Positions 62,656 through 64,000 of a stretch of DNA of 64,000 nucleotides are shown piece after piece. Each line of letters starts with the position of its first letter. Positions within the stretch are counted from its first letter, which is position 1. The stretch is from the NCBI GenBank assembly GCA_944326905.1, contig CALVFU010000001.1, forward strand, positions 62,001 through 126,000, read 5' to 3'. The notes below the pieces were generated by a model, which saw nothing but the letters and a program-made list of their open reading frames with translations, did no database searches and was not told the DNA's origin. Position numbers and translations under genes: made by a program. This DNA comes from Candidatus Gastranaerophilales bacterium (GTDB lineage Bacteria; Cyanobacteriota; Vampirovibrionia; Gastranaerophilales; Gastranaerophilaceae).

Positions 62656-63284
62656 AACTGCTTTTAATAGTATTGTTGGCTGCCGGCGGATTTTTTATTC
62701 CGGCGTATTCTGATAACACTAAGTATACACCATCTTCTGTAAAGGCGGTTAATCTTTCGCCTATAGAAACAAAAACGCCCGAAGTCAAAGCTGTTAATCT
62801 TTCTAAACCGAGAACTCCCCAAAATAATTCGGAGCCGTTAAAAGTACAAGCAGTACCTGTGAATACAAAATCAGAGTCGGTTAAAGTTCAGGCAGTGCCG
62901 GTTAATTCTCAAAATGAAAACGATAAGCCTGTTTATCAGCCGCCGGTTCAGCTTGCTGAGCCAAACGGGCAAGGTGTAAATTCTCTTACAGTACCTGTGG
63001 ATATTCAATCTGAGGCATGTAATAAGATTTTTAATATTGAGTGTGAAGAACTCTTTAATCTTACACTTGCTGCAATTATTGCAAATAATTTTAGCATAGA
63101 AGAATTGCAAACTAAAGGCGGTTATATAGAATTTAAAGCTGCAAGTAAAGAATTTTTAGCAATAATATCAGAGGTAGATAATAAAAATTCTATACTTAAA
63201 ATAACACCAACTAATGGTGTATACCACTTTGCTCCGGGAATTGTTTATAAGATTTTTGAATATATATCGCTTAAAACAAAATAA
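62643..63284 (+). CDS. Exported protein with short Val/Gln/Ala repeats
   Basis: 213 residues with a Sec signal peptide (about 1-23, Ala-Tyr-Ser end). Residues about 30-95 contain two repeat types, Val-Lys-Ala-Val-Asn-Leu-Ser (twice) and Val-Lys-Val-Gln-Ala-Val-Pro-Val-Asn (twice), Pro/Lys-rich and probably unstructured. The C-terminal 90 residues form a small alpha/beta domain of unknown family. It overlaps the end of polA by 13 bases, so translation is coupled. It may be a periplasmic or envelope protein; function unknown. Confidence 0.75.
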   Translation: MERIKLLLIVLLAAGGFFIPAYSDNTKYTPSSVKAVNLSPIETKTPEVKAVNLSKPRTPQNNSEPLKVQAVPVNTKSESVKVQAVPVNSQNENDKPVYQPPVQLAEPNGQGVNSLTVPVDIQSEACNKIFNIECEELFNLTLAAIIANNFSIEELQTKGGYIEFKAASKEFLAIISEVDNKNSILKITPTNGVYHFAPGIVYKIFEYISLKTK

Positions 63285-63316
63285 AAAGGAAAGGATCCCC
63301 CAAAAAAAATAACGAA

Positions 63317-64000
63317 ATGAAAATCAATAGAATAATAGGATATAGTTTACCCCAGGAGTCACAAAATCAAGTAAATTACAAGGCAATGAAATCGTCGCAG
63401 TTTGAAGGATTGGATTATTTTTGTATGCGCCAGCAAAAAGCGCCAATTGAAAAATTTAACGGCTTAAGAGATTTTTATAACTGGGCACTGATTCAATTAA
63501 ATAAAAAAATAAAAAAAGATTTACGCGGTAAAAGTGAAGGAACCAAAGAAAAAAGAATAAGTTTGCTTGAAGCCTGGAAAGCGGGTTTAGAAAATTATTC
63601 GCCGATAGTAAGTCTAATTACACTGCCATCGCTCGTTAAAAATTTAAAAACAAATAATGATAATTTACCGCCTATATTTAACAGTACGGTGTTTGAGGAA
63701 ACAATATCAGATTTAGAAGGTGCATTATTTTTAGATAGAGAGTTTCAGTTTGATATTTCAAGTGTATACAAAAAAAATTTGCAAGATAAAATGCTGCTGA
63801 TTACAACCAGAAAATCTGAATTTCAGGAGGGCTGGATAAAGATTACACCTTCTAAAAATGAAGAAGAAGTTAAGAAAAACGCTGAACTCTTGAACGTTTT
63901 CTCCAGAAAAACCTGGTGTACCAAAGGAGTAAAAAGCGAGATTTATGTAAAGAATTTTGGTTTTAGAATTTTTGTCCGTAATGGTGAGCCGGTGTTATGT
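63317..64000 (+). CDS. Unassigned protein, cut by the window end (partial)
   Basis: An open frame of 228 codons with no stop before the window end. It starts at ATG 63317 after a purine-rich AAAGGAAAGGA some distance upstream. Residues 28-31 (Gln-Phe-Glu-Gly) carry the F-x-G motif near the N-terminus. The chain is basic and helical at first. Towards the cut end, Lys-Thr-Trp-Cys-Thr-Lys-Gly is followed by Phe-Arg-Ile-Phe-Val-x-Asn-Gly, resembling the Cys-Cys-Thr/Asn-Ile-Ile-x-Val-x-Asp-x-x-Gly domain of the 986-residue protein. Function unknown. Confidence 0.75.
   Translation, partial: MKINRIIGYSLPQESQNQVNYKAMKSSQFEGLDYFCMRQQKAPIEKFNGLRDFYNWALIQLNKKIKKDLRGKSEGTKEKRISLLEAWKAGLENYSPIVSLITLPSLVKNLKTNNDNLPPIFNSTVFEETISDLEGALFLDREFQFDISSVYKKNLQDKMLLITTRKSEFQEGWIKITPSKNEEEVKKNAELLNVFSRKTWCTKGVKSEIYVKNFGFRIFVRNGEPVLC

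Overview
The window is AT-rich and gene-dense, with about 54 supported protein genes and one tRNA. Its gene content points to a flagellated, Gram-negative (diderm) bacterium of the Vampirovibrionia/'Melainabacteria' type, most likely Gastranaerophilales. The supporting signs are SepF-based division next to a YggS protein, GatD (lipid II amidation), an MlaE-type outer-membrane lipid permease, hook genes flgD/flgE/fliK/fliJ, a TatAC system, and many large unassigned proteins that share a short Phe-x-Gly/Ala motif near the N-terminus. This placement is inferred from gene content; there is no rRNA in the window.

Layout. 1-6.4 kb: two unassigned proteins (one with an EF-hand-like loop, one with an HExxH motif), then gatD, mlaE, ilvE, a class III-like Fic protein and alr. 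6.4-10.1 kb: a small acidic protein and a 1052-residue calpain-like protein with four repeats; each has a flagellar-sigma-like promoter. 10.1-14 kb: an SH3-like secreted protein, pheT, and tRNA-Ala(TGC) behind a long transcribed leader that holds two 98-bp repeats built from tRNA fragments. 14-20 kb: an orphan radical-SAM-like protein and a nucleotide-sugar operon (galE, UDP-xylose synthase, ugd, rfbB). 20-24 kb: a MerR regulator, tatA-tatC and two iron-sulfur proteins that carry twin-arginine motifs, forming one redox/export module. 24-34 kb: mostly lineage-type proteins (a DUF1893-membrane fusion, an SGNH hydrolase, a large possible glycosidase), a uridine-kinase-like protein, a Memo-AMMECR1 fusion and an EF-hand/HExxH protein with a third flagellar-type promoter.

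34-45 kb: sepF, yggS, the flagellar operon fliJ-fliK-flgD-flgE, a MITE-like element, thrB, a YhaM-like nuclease, and bioA-bioD. 45-51 kb: a 986-residue unassigned protein and comEC. 51-64 kb: a divergent prephenate dehydratase, a phosphohexomutase, an EamA transporter, aspS, a small acidic protein, the tig-clpP-clpX-polA cluster, a secreted repeat protein, and an unassigned gene cut by the window end.

The most interesting signals are regulatory. Three promoters share one architecture on the minus strand: two TGTAAA boxes spaced exactly 10 bp apart, then 17-18 bp, then TAAAGTTT-N11/12-CCGTwA. This resembles flagellar sigma-28 promoters, and two of the three drive large leaderless protease-like proteins. 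The second is the tRNA-Ala leader, which carries a 17-nt perfect antisense copy of the tRNA D-arm in each repeat.
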